A DNA stretch of 64,000 nt, taken from contig NZ_CP088285.1 in assembly GCF_011516645.4 (NCBI RefSeq), forward strand, positions 2,126,501-2,190,500, in the 5' to 3' direction. The stretch's first letter is position 1. Every line of letters starts with the position of its first letter. Under the pieces are notes generated by a model, which did not search any database, was not told where the DNA came from, and worked only from the letters and a program-made list of their open reading frames with translations. Made by a program: the position numbers and the translations under genes. Source of the stretch: Bradyrhizobium septentrionale (lineage in GTDB: Bacteria > Pseudomonadota > Alphaproteobacteria > Rhizobiales > Xanthobacteraceae). Shown one piece after another: positions 7,964 through 16,116 of this stretch.

Positions 7964-9166
7964 TTAGGCCGGCGTGATCTCGACCGGCAGGCTCTCGAGC
8001 CCGCGCAGCGTGTTGTTGAAAAGGCGCTTTGGCTCGCCAGTGATTTCGATCTTGGCGACACGACGCGCCAGCGCCGCCATCATCACTTCGCCTTCGAGGC
8101 GGGCGACGAGCTGACCGACGCACATATGAATGCCCGAGCCGTAGCCGACATGACCCGACGTACGACGCGTGATGTCGTAGCTATCGGGCTTGTCCCAGCG
8201 GCGCGGATCACGATTGGCCGCGGCCAGGAACATCAGCACCTTCTCGCCTTCAGGGATGCTGGCGCCACTGAGCTCGACATCGCGGGTCGTGGTACGGAAG
8301 AACGTCTGGACCGGACTTTCGAACCGCACGGCTTCCTCAAAAGCGTTGCGCGCCAGCGTCGGGTCGCCGCGCAGCCTCTCGAACTGGTCGGGGAAGCGGG
8401 CAAGGCAGTAGACGGCGGCGCCGATGCCGTTGACGGTCGTGTCGAGACCGGCCGATAGCAGCGAGCGCACCAGGAGCGGCGCCTCGGTCGCGGTAATGGC
8501 ACCGCTATCGACATGGGCGTGGATGCAGGCGCCGATGCCATCAGGGGTGAGATTGTCGCGCTGACACTGCTCGGCAATATAGGCCTGATGCGGCGCGGAG
8601 CGCTCGATCGCCTGCTTGCGCAGCTCGTTCGGCGGCCCGAAGGCGTTGAACACCAGGCTTGCGTAAGGCAGCAGATGCTCGCGGCCCTCCGGCCGCAAGC
8701 CCAGCGCATCCGGGAAGATCGACAGCGGATAGGCTTCCGCAAGGTCCTCGATCGCGTCGAAACGGCGCTTCTCCAGCAGCGCATCGACGCGGGCCTCCGC
8801 GGCGGCGGCGAATCGCCCGCGAAGCTGCTTCATCACGGTTGCCGACAGCACCGAGCTCAGCACCGTGCGGGTGCGGGTATGCGCCGGCGGGTCGGCCTCC
8901 AGGATCAGGCTCGGCGGCCGCCAGGGCTTCTCCTTGGAAAAGTCGCTGAGGCCGACGCCACGGCTGGAGCAGAACGTCGCCGGATCGTTCAGGACCGCAT
9001 GGACCTCGGCATAGCGCGCCACGCCGTAGACGTTCAACTTGTCGAGATAGACCACGGGTGCGGCCTCGCGCAGCCGCTCATGGGTCGGGAACGGATCGGC
9101 GAAGAATTCGAGCGCGAACGGATCGACGTCGAGATGCGGGACGGACGTCCCTGCCGTTGCAGTCAT
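7964..9166 (-). CDS. Cytochrome P450, CYP199A-like (para-substituted benzoate hydroxylase/demethylase)
   Basis: A 400-residue soluble P450. Visible features are the I-helix SAGLDTT, the ExxR helix (EEAVRFES) and the heme-ligand loop GYGSGIHMCVGQ with Cys349. Long stretches (for example PWRPPSLILEADPPAHTRTR and FNAFGPPNELR) match my memory of CYP199A2 of Rhodopseudomonas palustris, which O-demethylates 4-methoxybenzoate and oxidises related acids. No ferredoxin or ferredoxin reductase gene is nearby, so electrons must come from elsewhere. The start has a strong GGGAGG site. A MarR regulator is divergent, 82 bases away. Confidence 0.9.
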   Translation of the reverse strand: MTATAGTSVPHLDVDPFALEFFADPFPTHERLREAAPVVYLDKLNVYGVARYAEVHAVLNDPATFCSSRGVGLSDFSKEKPWRPPSLILEADPPAHTRTRTVLSSVLSATVMKQLRGRFAAAAEARVDALLEKRRFDAIEDLAEAYPLSIFPDALGLRPEGREHLLPYASLVFNAFGPPNELRKQAIERSAPHQAYIAEQCQRDNLTPDGIGACIHAHVDSGAITATEAPLLVRSLLSAGLDTTVNGIGAAVYCLARFPDQFERLRGDPTLARNAFEEAVRFESPVQTFFRTTTRDVELSGASIPEGEKVLMFLAAANRDPRRWDKPDSYDITRRTSGHVGYGSGIHMCVGQLVARLEGEVMMAALARRVAKIEITGEPKRLFNNTLRGLESLPVEITPA

Positions 9167-9248
9167 CGGGACCTCCCGAGGTTTGATCTTGTCAACACGG
9201 GCCGCATGTCTATTGCTCCCGGACAGTTTCGCAGCGATGATTTGAGAA

Positions 9249-9773
9249 ATGAGCAGTCAGCCCCTCCCCCGAAAGCCCCGCCGGCCGAGACCGGCCGATC
9301 CCGCAGACGCCACCGACGGCCCGCTGCTGGACCTCAATCGCTATGTGCCGGCGTTCATCACCTTCATCGGCAACAAGCTGTCGAACAGCGCCACCGCCTT
9401 TTACCAGAAGAATTTCGGGGTCAACGTCACCGAGTGGCGAATCATCTCGCAACTGGCGATCGAGCCGGGCATTCCGGCCTCGCGGATCTGCCAGGTGATC
9501 GGCTTCGACAAGGGCCCGGTCAGCCGCAACCTCGCGGCGCTGCAGAAGCGCGGGCTTTTGACGATCCGCACCGCGCCGGACGACGGCCGCACCCATTCGA
9601 TCACGCTGACCGCGCGCGGCCGCGCCATTCATGACAGGGTGATCGTCGCGGCGCTGGAACGCGAGCGGCGGCTGCTGTCGTGCCTGAAGAAGGACGAGCG
9701 CGAGGTGCTGATCGACCTGCTGCGCCGGCTGCACGAGAATCTCGGCGCCGTGACCGGGCAAAGCACGACCTGA
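9249..9773 (+). CDS. MarR-family transcriptional regulator
   Basis: A 174-residue winged-helix protein. The DNA-binding core is about residues 55-125 (TEWRIISQLAIEPGIPASRI, then the recognition helix DKGPVSRNLAALQKRGLL and the wing with DDGRTHSITLT). It is divergent from the CYP199A-like gene with a short 82-base gap, so it probably controls that P450/binding-protein operon in response to an aromatic ligand. The N-terminal 25 residues are Pro/Arg-rich and may be disordered. Confidence 0.88.
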   Translation: MSSQPLPRKPRRPRPADPADATDGPLLDLNRYVPAFITFIGNKLSNSATAFYQKNFGVNVTEWRIISQLAIEPGIPASRICQVIGFDKGPVSRNLAALQKRGLLTIRTAPDDGRTHSITLTARGRAIHDRVIVAALERERRLLSCLKKDEREVLIDLLRRLHENLGAVTGQSTT

Positions 9774-9914
9774 CCGCACGGCGGGGCCCTGCACCACCGC
9801 GGTATTCGCCCGGTCTTCCATGCGTGCTGCTCGCGCGCTGCTGCGCAACATTGTCCTCCCAAACGCGTGGCCGTTGACCGGCCCTGGCCCGATTGGGGCT
9901 GAAACTCGCACAGC

Positions 9915-9934
9915 TTAGTTGCCATGGCAACTAA
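9915..9934. promoter_or_regulatory. Perfect 20-bp palindrome, operator-like
   Basis: TTAGTTGCCATGGCAACTAA is fully self-complementary. Its length and symmetry suit a dimeric winged-helix regulator such as MarR. It is oddly placed, between the 3' ends of two genes, with no accepted start codon close by. Confidence 0.5.
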
Positions 9935-10021
9935 AAACGCGAACCCTTGCTGGGCAAGGCTCCGGGGAACCGGTGCGGACGGCTCAAGTATATGGTCCGC
10001 CAGACGTTCCACAAACTCGGT

Positions 10022-10145
10022 GTCGTCCCGGCCTCCGAGCCGGGACCCATAACCACCAATGCTGATTATTGCGCCCCAGCGGAACGACGACTTTTCTACA
10101 CAACGTCGGCCGCGGAGTATGGGTCCCTGCTTTCGCAGGGACGAC
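10022..10145. repeat. Non-coding palindromic repeat (family A)
   Basis: The left arm begins GTCGTCCCGGCCTCCGAGCC and reaches CCCATAACCACC at 10057. The right arm (10111-10145) contains GTATGGGTCCCTG and ends AGGGACGAC. The organisation is the same as 192-312, but the arms have diverged in their hairpin loops. Confidence 0.8.
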
Positions 10146-10192
10146 GGCGGTGTACGTGGCGTCCTGCCAGCACCCTACCGGTACAAATCACG

Positions 10193-12058
10193 TCACGAGC
10201 CCGCGCAGGCGATCGGCTCGGCCGACGCGTCGTCCTCCAGGACCGCCACTGCTGCGGCGCGGCGCGTCAGCACGGCGCGCTGGTTGATGTAGCCCTTGTC
10301 GGTGATCTCCCCGCCGTCGACCGAGGCCGGCTCGGCCAGCAGCAGCGCGCGGGTGGCGTGGCCGGAGGAATGAGCGCCTTGCGCCTTCAGTTTTGCCAGC
10401 CCCTGCCCGATCGCCGAGCGGATCGCAGGATGGCTGATCACCTCTCGCACGTCGGCGCACTCGGAAAGTTCCGCCAGCGCGCGGCAGGCGGCAATGTTCG
10501 GAAACACCAGGAACCGCACCTCGTCGCGGCCATGACCGGTGACGACGATGTCCTGCGCAAGCGGCGCCAGCGCCGCGATGCCGGCGACGCGCAAGGTGCC
10601 GACGCTGACCCAGGTTCCTGAATTGAGCTTGAAATCCTCGGCGACGCGGCCGTCGAAGAACAGGCCGAGATCGGGCCTGTCAGGATCGGCGAAGGTGACG
10701 GCGTCGCCGATCTTGTAAAAACCCTCGGCGTCGAAGGCCTCGGCGGTGAGCCCGGGCGCCTTCCAGTAGCCCGGCGTGACATTGGGCCCGCGCACGAGTA
10801 CCTCGAGCTTGTCGCCCGACGGCACGAGTTTCAGTTCGGTGCCGGGGATCGGCACGCCGATATTGCCGGAGCGTTCGGCGAGGAAGTGGCAGTCGGTCGC
10901 GAGCGGCGAGGTTTCGGTCGAGCCCCAAGCCGACACCATCGGCAGCCGGCGGCCGACGGTTTGCAGCGACAATTCCTCGAGCGCGTCCCACAGATTCTGC
11001 GGCAGCGCCGCGCCGGCATAGAACGCGAATTTGGTGCCCTCGAAGAATTTGCGGCGCAGCTCGCCATCGGTGCGGAGCGCCGCGATCAGCATGTCGAAGC
11101 CGCGCGGCACGTTGAAATAGACGGTCGGCACCACGCTGCGCAGATTGGCGAGCGAGGTCGCGAACAGGCCGGGCGCCGGCTTGCCGCCGTCGATATAGAG
11201 CGTGCCGCCGTTGCGCAGCACGAGATTGAAATTGTGATTGGCGCCGAAGGTGTGGCTCCAGGGCAGCCAGTCCAGGATCACCAGTTCCTCATCGGACTGC
11301 TCCAGGAACGTCCAGGTCTGAGCCTTGGCCTGCTGGCTCGAGGTCAGCATACGCTGGGTGTTGATCACGGCCTTCGGCGTGCCCGTCGAGCCCGAGGTGA
11401 ACAGGAATTTTGCGATCGTGTCCGGCGTCACCGCCGCGAAGGCTTTTGCAATCTCGGGCGCTTCCGGCGTCGCTGCGACGGTGCGGAACGGTAGCGCGTC
11501 GGCATCGTCGGGATTGCCGCTGACGAGGGTCGCCCGATGCAGCGGCTTGATCGCGGCAAGCGCCGGCGCGAACGGTCTTGTGCCCGTGACATAGATCGCG
11601 CCGGGATCGAGCAGGCCGATCATGCTCTTCAGCTTGTCGAAATCTTTCGACATCAACGAATAGGCCGGCGAGATCGCGGCCGACGGCGCCCCGACATGCT
11701 GGGCGGCGAGCGCAAACAGCGCGTGATCGATGCCGTTGTCGGAGAGAATGACGAGCGGCCGCTCGGCGCTCAGCCCTTGTGCCAGCACCCACGATGCGGC
11801 CCGCCGCACGATATCGAGCGCATCGAGATAGGTGACAGTGCTCCAGGGCGCCTCGGCACTGGCGCGCTCGCCGAGGAAGATGCGATCCGGCGCCTGCCGC
11901 GCCCAGTGCACCAGCCAGTCGCCGATGCAGCGGGCGCTGTCTTGCAGCGGCATCGTCGAACGAACCAGGATGCTGCCGTCATCGCGGCGGTCGGCAACGA
12001 TCGCGGGCGTCGCGAACAGGCGGTGCGGATTGTCTGCGCTGGCGGCGGCCATCGTCAT
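10193..12058 (-). CDS. fcs: Feruloyl-CoA synthase (AMP-forming hydroxycinnamate-CoA ligase)
   Basis: A 621-residue member of the acyl-adenylate-forming superfamily. It activates ferulate or p-coumarate to the CoA thioester using ATP, the first step of side-chain removal. Motifs are the P-loop LFTSGSTGTPKAV (about residue 216), the GSTETSP adenine-binding motif and the LFFDGRVAEDFKL hinge. The ATG at 12058 is preceded by GAGGAGGAAATC, so the longer open frame reaching 12331 is rejected. A CouR-like regulator is divergent. The enoyl-CoA hydratase/aldolase and vanillin dehydrogenase that usually follow are not in this window. Confidence 0.88.
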   Translation of the reverse strand: MTMAAASADNPHRLFATPAIVADRRDDGSILVRSTMPLQDSARCIGDWLVHWARQAPDRIFLGERASAEAPWSTVTYLDALDIVRRAASWVLAQGLSAERPLVILSDNGIDHALFALAAQHVGAPSAAISPAYSLMSKDFDKLKSMIGLLDPGAIYVTGTRPFAPALAAIKPLHRATLVSGNPDDADALPFRTVAATPEAPEIAKAFAAVTPDTIAKFLFTSGSTGTPKAVINTQRMLTSSQQAKAQTWTFLEQSDEELVILDWLPWSHTFGANHNFNLVLRNGGTLYIDGGKPAPGLFATSLANLRSVVPTVYFNVPRGFDMLIAALRTDGELRRKFFEGTKFAFYAGAALPQNLWDALEELSLQTVGRRLPMVSAWGSTETSPLATDCHFLAERSGNIGVPIPGTELKLVPSGDKLEVLVRGPNVTPGYWKAPGLTAEAFDAEGFYKIGDAVTFADPDRPDLGLFFDGRVAEDFKLNSGTWVSVGTLRVAGIAALAPLAQDIVVTGHGRDEVRFLVFPNIAACRALAELSECADVREVISHPAIRSAIGQGLAKLKAQGAHSSGHATRALLLAEPASVDGGEITDKGYINQRAVLTRRAAAVAVLEDDASAEPIACAGS

Positions 12059-12143
12059 GATTTCCTCCTCGCCCGTATCTTGCGGGACCGCGCTGCAACA
12101 TCGTGCAGCATCGCTGGTCCCGGCCGGGCTCTTTGGCGGATAA

Positions 12144-12178
12144 TGTTGCGAGCAACAATTGTTGTCGTCAACAACAAT
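12144..12178. promoter_or_regulatory. Overlapping TTG/CAA palindromes, probable CouR-type operator
   Basis: Three interlocking inverted repeats lie between the divergent fcs and MarR genes: TGTTGC-ga-GCAACA (12144-12157), the perfect CAACAATTGTTG (12153-12164), and TTGTTG-tcgt-CAACAA (12159-12174) with an outer ATTGTTG/CAACAAT pair to 12178. The MarR start is only 38 bases away, so binding would block both genes. Assignment to the adjacent regulator is inferred from position. Confidence 0.65.
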
Positions 12179-12215
12179 CTTTCCCTTGTGCCTCGGGCGC
12201 GCTAGCATCGTCGCC

Positions 12216-12746
12216 ATGGCAAGCCAGCAAAAGACGTCGCGCAAGGCGGCAGGAACGGCAGCGGCAATCCGCCGCCCCCGTGCGCGGGCGGCGAACGGCG
12301 GGGCACAAGGCGGCGACGCCGGCGACGACATCGGCCTCGATGCGCTGGCTGGCCACGCCGGCTACGCGGTGCGGCGCTTCCAGCTCTGGATCTTCCAGGA
12401 CTTCATCAAGACGCTGGCCGCGGCCGATATCCGCCCGACCCAGTATTCGGTCATGACCGTGATCGGGGCCAATCCGGGCCTGAGCCAGATGGCGGTGGCC
12501 AAGCGGCTCGGGATCGAGCGTGCGCGGCTGGTGCATCTGCTCGACAGCCTCGAGGAACGCGACTTCGTCAGCCGGATCCCCTCCGCCACCGACCGCCGCA
12601 CCCACGCGCTGCATCTGACCGCGCGGGGCAAAACCGCGCTGGCCCAGTTCAAACGGCTCGCCGCCGAGCACGAACGGCACGTCGCCGAGAAGATCGGCAA
12701 GGAAAACCGCGAGCAGTTGTTGCAGATCCTCGCCTGCTTCACCTGA
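12216..12746 (+). CDS. MarR-family regulator, CouR-like
   Basis: A 176-residue winged-helix protein with a basic, Ala/Arg-rich N-terminal tail of about 40 residues. The core (PTQYSVMTVIGANPGLSQMA, recognition helix RARLVHLLDSLEERDFV, wing SATDRRTHALHLT) resembles CouR, which in Rhodopseudomonas represses p-coumarate genes and is released by p-coumaroyl-CoA. It is divergent from the feruloyl-CoA synthase, whose product would be the natural inducer. The ATG at 12216 is chosen because upstream in-frame starts fall inside the operator. Confidence 0.85.
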   Translation: MASQQKTSRKAAGTAAAIRRPRARAANGGAQGGDAGDDIGLDALAGHAGYAVRRFQLWIFQDFIKTLAAADIRPTQYSVMTVIGANPGLSQMAVAKRLGIERARLVHLLDSLEERDFVSRIPSATDRRTHALHLTARGKTALAQFKRLAAEHERHVAEKIGKENREQLLQILACFT

Positions 12747-12885
12747 CCTCTGGCCAGATTTCGGCTTGATCAGACCCGCCTTAAGATTAGGCAGAAAGAT
12801 TCGCAGGCGCGTCTGCCGCGTTGCTGGCGACTGCTTCAAACAATTGATATTGTGAAATAATCTTCCATAACGTGAACGCAGTCGA

Positions 12886-12897
12886 ATTGTACACAAT
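12886..12897. promoter_or_regulatory. Candidate GntR operator upstream of the allophanate hydrolase
   Basis: ATTGTACACAAT has perfect 5-base arms (ATTGT/ACAAT) around AC and lies 51 bases before the start codon. It resembles the TTGTATACAA-type sites of FCD-class GntR regulators. A related sequence stands upstream of the transporter operon at 23595-23606, agreeing at 9 of 12 positions. Confidence 0.45.
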
Positions 12898-12948
12898 GGC
12901 ACATTGCTTGCTTCGATCAGGCTGCAATTCCCTCGCGGAGAGCATCCG

Positions 12949-14769
12949 ATGCCTTCCCGCTCAACAGACGGGGCCAACCACGTGACTGAAACTGTCGCTG
13001 CGATCGTTGCCGCGCATCGCGCCGGGACCATGACGCCGGCCCAAACCGTGGCGCGCAGCTACCAGCGCATCCGCGAGCACAACGACCCCGCCATCTTCAT
13101 CAGCCTGCGCGACGAGAACGAGGCGCTCGTCGAAGCCGGGCGCCTCACCGACCCGACGCTGCCGCTCTATGGCGTGCCGGTCGCCGTGAAGGACAATATC
13201 GACGTCAAGGGCCTGCCGACCACCGCGGCCTGCCCGGCCTTCTCCTACATGCCGGCACAGGATTCCACCGCGGTCACCCGACTGCGTGCGGCCGGCGCCA
13301 TCATCATCGGCAAGACCAATCTCGACCAGTTCGCCACCGGCCTGGTCGGCGTGCGCTCGCCCTACGGCATTCCCAAAAATCCGGTGCGCGGCGATCTCGT
13401 GCCGGGCGGATCGAGCTCGGGCTCCGCGGTCGCAGTATCAGCGGGACTGGTGCCGCTGTCGCTCGGCACCGACACCGCCGGCAGCGGCCGGGTGCCGGCG
13501 ATGCTCAACAACATCGTCGGCCTCAAACCGAGCCTCGGGCTGATCTCGAACGCCGGGCTGGTGCCGGCCTGCCGCACGCTCGACTGCATCTCGGTGTTTT
13601 CGCTGACCGTCGACGACGCGCTGGCCGCGCTCGCCGTGATGGCCGGGCCGGATGAAGCCGATCCGTTCTCGCGCAACCGGCCGCTGGCATCACTGGCAAC
13701 GTTTCCGGCCAAGCTGAAGCTCGGCATTCCCAAAAGCGGTCAGTTGATCTTCTTCGGCGACCGCGAGGCCGAGAAGGCCTATGGCGAGGCATGCAAGCGC
13801 TGGCAGTCGCTTGGCGCCGACCTCGTCGAGTTCGATCTCGAGCCGTTCTACGAAACCGCGCGGCTGCTCTATGAGGGGCCGTGGGTCGCCGAGCGCTATC
13901 TCGTGATCCGCGACCTGCTGGCGTCGTCGCCAGACGCGATCCATCCGGTGACGCGCGAGATCACGATCGGCGGAGCGCGGCTCACGGCGGCGGATACGTT
14001 CTCCGCGCTGTACCGTCTGCAGGCGCTGCGCCGCGTCACCGAGCGCACCTTCGCGCAGTGTGATGCGATCGTGCTGCCGACGGCGCCAACGGTTTATTCC
14101 ACCGCTGACGTGCTGGCCAACCCGATCGAGCTCAACTCGCGGCTCGGCACCTACACCAATTTCGTCAACCTGCTCGATCTCTGCGGCCTGGCGCTGCCGG
14201 CAGCGATGCGGCCCGACGGTGCGCCGTTCGGCATCACGCTGCTCGCGCCCGCCGGCCGCGACGCCGAGCTTGCCGGAATCGGCCGCGTGTTCCACGCCGA
14301 CACCGGACTTGCCATCGGCGCCAAGGCGCTGCCGCAGCCGCCGCTGGCCGCAGTGCCGGCGCAGGCCGGGGCCGACGAGATCACGGTCGCGGTGGTCGGC
14401 GCGCATCTCTCCGGCATGGCGCTGAACCATGAGTTGACGACGCTCGCTGCGCGCCTGCTGGAAGAGGCGGTCACCGCGCCGGACTACAGGCTCTACGCAC
14501 TCGACACCACGCCGCCGAAACCCGGCATGTTGCGTATCGAGCCGGACGCGGGTCATGCGATCAAGCTCGAGCTCTGGGCGATGTCGCCGGCCGCGTTCGG
14601 AAAATTCGTTGCCGCGATTCCGCCGCCGCTCTCGATCGGCACCATCAGGCTGGCCGATGGGCGACAGGCCAAGGGCTTTATCGTCGAGCCAGCCGCGATC
14701 AACGGCGCGAAGGATATTTCCGACTATGGCGGCTGGCGGGCGTTCATCGCGGAGAAGGCGAAGGCGTAG
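12949..14769 (+). CDS. atzF: Allophanate hydrolase (AtzF type)
   Basis: A 606-residue amidase-signature enzyme that splits allophanate to ammonia and CO2, the last step of urea-amide, biuret or cyanurate breakdown. The catalytic set is Lys81 (VAVKDNID), cis-Ser155 (GGSSSGSA) and Ser179 (DTAGSGRVPA). From about residue 475 there is the extra C-terminal domain typical of AtzF (IKLELWAMSPAAFGKFVAAI). The start follows GCGGAGAGCATCC. It converges with the transporter/AtzGEH/GntR operon, which supplies the upstream steps. Confidence 0.9.
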   Translation: MPSRSTDGANHVTETVAAIVAAHRAGTMTPAQTVARSYQRIREHNDPAIFISLRDENEALVEAGRLTDPTLPLYGVPVAVKDNIDVKGLPTTAACPAFSYMPAQDSTAVTRLRAAGAIIIGKTNLDQFATGLVGVRSPYGIPKNPVRGDLVPGGSSSGSAVAVSAGLVPLSLGTDTAGSGRVPAMLNNIVGLKPSLGLISNAGLVPACRTLDCISVFSLTVDDALAALAVMAGPDEADPFSRNRPLASLATFPAKLKLGIPKSGQLIFFGDREAEKAYGEACKRWQSLGADLVEFDLEPFYETARLLYEGPWVAERYLVIRDLLASSPDAIHPVTREITIGGARLTAADTFSALYRLQALRRVTERTFAQCDAIVLPTAPTVYSTADVLANPIELNSRLGTYTNFVNLLDLCGLALPAAMRPDGAPFGITLLAPAGRDAELAGIGRVFHADTGLAIGAKALPQPPLAAVPAQAGADEITVAVVGAHLSGMALNHELTTLAARLLEEAVTAPDYRLYALDTTPPKPGMLRIEPDAGHAIKLELWAMSPAAFGKFVAAIPPPLSIGTIRLADGRQAKGFIVEPAAINGAKDISDYGGWRAFIAEKAKA

Positions 14770-14784
14770 CCCGTCTTTCCGGCC

Positions 14785-14927
14785 GTCATTCCGGGGCGCG
14801 CGTAGCGCGAGCCCGGAATCCATTTCGCCACAGCGGCGGTTGCAGGAAGAGCCCCACAACCTATCATCTACGTCAGGTGCGGACCGATGGATTCCGGGTT
14901 CGCCGCTTTGCGGCGCCCCGGAATGAC
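14785..14927. repeat. Palindromic repeat, family D
   Basis: The ends GTCATTCCGGGGCGC and GGCGCCCCGGAATGAC are inverted, as are the inner GAGCCCGGAATCCAT and ATGGATTCCGGGTTCG. It fills the gap between the convergent atzF and GntR genes, where it may also act as a two-way terminator. Confidence 0.8.
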
Positions 14928-14947
14928 AAGCTTGAGAGCTTCACGCT

Positions 14948-15679
14948 CTACACCGACACCGCGTAGGTCTCGTATTCGCCACGCACCTGCTCAATATGGG
15001 CGCGCATTGCGGCGGCGGCACCTGGCTTGTCGCCGCGCATGATGGCGACGACGACGCGGTCGTGCTCGGCGTGCGACTTTGCCAGGCGCCCGAGGTTGCG
15101 GAACTGGGCGCGGCGGAACGGCTGCACGCGCACGCGCGTCGCCAGGGTGATCTCGGCGATATAGGCGTTCTGCGAGCCGGCATAGATCGCGTTGTGGAAG
15201 CGCTCATTGACCTCGTGGAAGCGCTCGGGATTGCCGGTGTAGCTCAAGACCCGCAGCTCCTCGTGGACGGCCTCCAGCGCATGGCGCTCCGCCGGCGTCA
15301 TCCGCTCGGCGGCAAGGCCGGCGCACATCGCCTCCAGCTCGGCCATCGCCTCGAACATGCCAGTGAGGCGCTCGAGCGACGGCCGTGCCACCACCGCGCC
15401 GCGATGCGCGCGGGCATCGATCAGGCCGCTGGCGGCAAGCTGCCGCAGCGCCTCGCGCACCGGCGTGCGGGAGACCTTGAAGCGGCGTGCGAGATCGGTC
15501 TCGTCAAGCCCGGCGCCCGGCGGCAGCGTGCCGCGCACGATCTCGTCGGCGAGTTGCAGCCGCAGTTCCTCGGCGCGGGTGATCTTGTCGGTCAGCGACG
15601 ACGGCCGATCGACGCGGCGCACGGCCGCGTCGGGCTCTGCGCCCGGCGGCATCCGCGTCGGAAGATCGTCCAAGCTCAT
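14948..15679 (-). CDS. GntR-family regulator, FCD subclass
   Basis: A 243-residue protein. The winged helix-turn-helix at about 35-100 includes LPPGAGLDETDLARRFKVSR and TPVREALRQLAASGLI. It is followed by an all-helical FCD ligand domain with the metal-type residues in NERFHNAIY and AEHDRVV. It is the last gene of the amide/transporter operon and very probably regulates it and the convergent allophanate hydrolase. The inducer is unknown. Confidence 0.9.
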   Translation of the reverse strand: MSLDDLPTRMPPGAEPDAAVRRVDRPSSLTDKITRAEELRLQLADEIVRGTLPPGAGLDETDLARRFKVSRTPVREALRQLAASGLIDARAHRGAVVARPSLERLTGMFEAMAELEAMCAGLAAERMTPAERHALEAVHEELRVLSYTGNPERFHEVNERFHNAIYAGSQNAYIAEITLATRVRVQPFRRAQFRNLGRLAKSHAEHDRVVVAIMRGDKPGAAAAMRAHIEQVRGEYETYAVSV

Positions 15680-15722
15680 GCCTCAAGCACCCTTTCGAGC
15701 AGTCCAGTTCAAACGCCGTTGT

Positions 15723-16115
15723 TCAAGTATTCTTGGGCTCGTCGATGACGCTGACATGGGCCGCGACGATTCTCCAGCCCTCGGGGAAGCGAATCCACGT
15801 CTGCATCTGCCGCCCCACTCTACCCGGTGTGCTGTCCCGGTAAAACAGCGTCGAGGCGATCGCGGTGTCGCGGCCATAGGCCGTAATCACGGTGCGATCG
15901 ATCTCGCGCATCAGCCCGACCGGCGAGCGCCCGGCACGAAACGCCATGATCTCGGCATAGCCGTAGAGGTTCTCGCCGATGCCGTAGCGCAGCGTCCGGC
16001 TGTCGTTGCGGAACAGCTCGTCGAGCACCGCGACATCGTTCGAGACCAGCGCCTTCTCGTAGCGCTGGAACTGCGCGGTGACCTCGGCGACCACCTCGGG
16101 AAGATCGATTTCCAT
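15723..16115 (-). CDS. AtzH/HpxZ-like protein (DUF3225, SnoaL fold)
   Basis: A 130-residue protein with the NTF2/SnoaL-type cone fold ([20 protein letters not shown], then [13 protein letters not shown] and [20 protein letters not shown]). Homologues occur as AtzH in cyanuric acid clusters and HpxZ in oxalurate clusters, always beside AtzE-type amidases. The ATG at 16115 comes right after the amidase stop (TGATATG), with GAGAGGA upstream, so translation is coupled. AtzH has been reported to decarboxylate/hydrolyse an intermediate; the role here is inferred from context. Confidence 0.82.
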   Translation of the reverse strand: MEIDLPEVVAEVTAQFQRYEKALVSNDVAVLDELFRNDSRTLRYGIGENLYGYAEIMAFRAGRSPVGLMREIDRTVITAYGRDTAIASTLFYRDSTPGRVGRQMQTWIRFPEGWRIVAAHVSVIDEPKNT

Positions 16116-16116
16116 A

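Larger units (their letters stand above)
9774..10192. other. Gene-free region between convergent genes
   Basis: It contains a perfect 20-bp palindrome at 9915-9934 and a family A repeat at 10022-10145. On the minus strand GGGAGGACA precedes an ATG at 9851, but the frame that follows (to 9210) lies wholly antisense to the MarR gene and is not convincing. Nothing else was recognised. Confidence 0.7.

Noticed and set aside
9210..9911. Minus-strand frame with a good ribosome site at 9851
   Set aside because: It runs fully antisense through the MarR gene and has no domain. Only the palindrome and leader-like sequence are kept as a finding.
12059..12331. N-terminal extension of feruloyl-CoA synthase
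   Set aside because: It would cross the operator and the divergent MarR start. The ATG at 12058 has a strong ribosome site.
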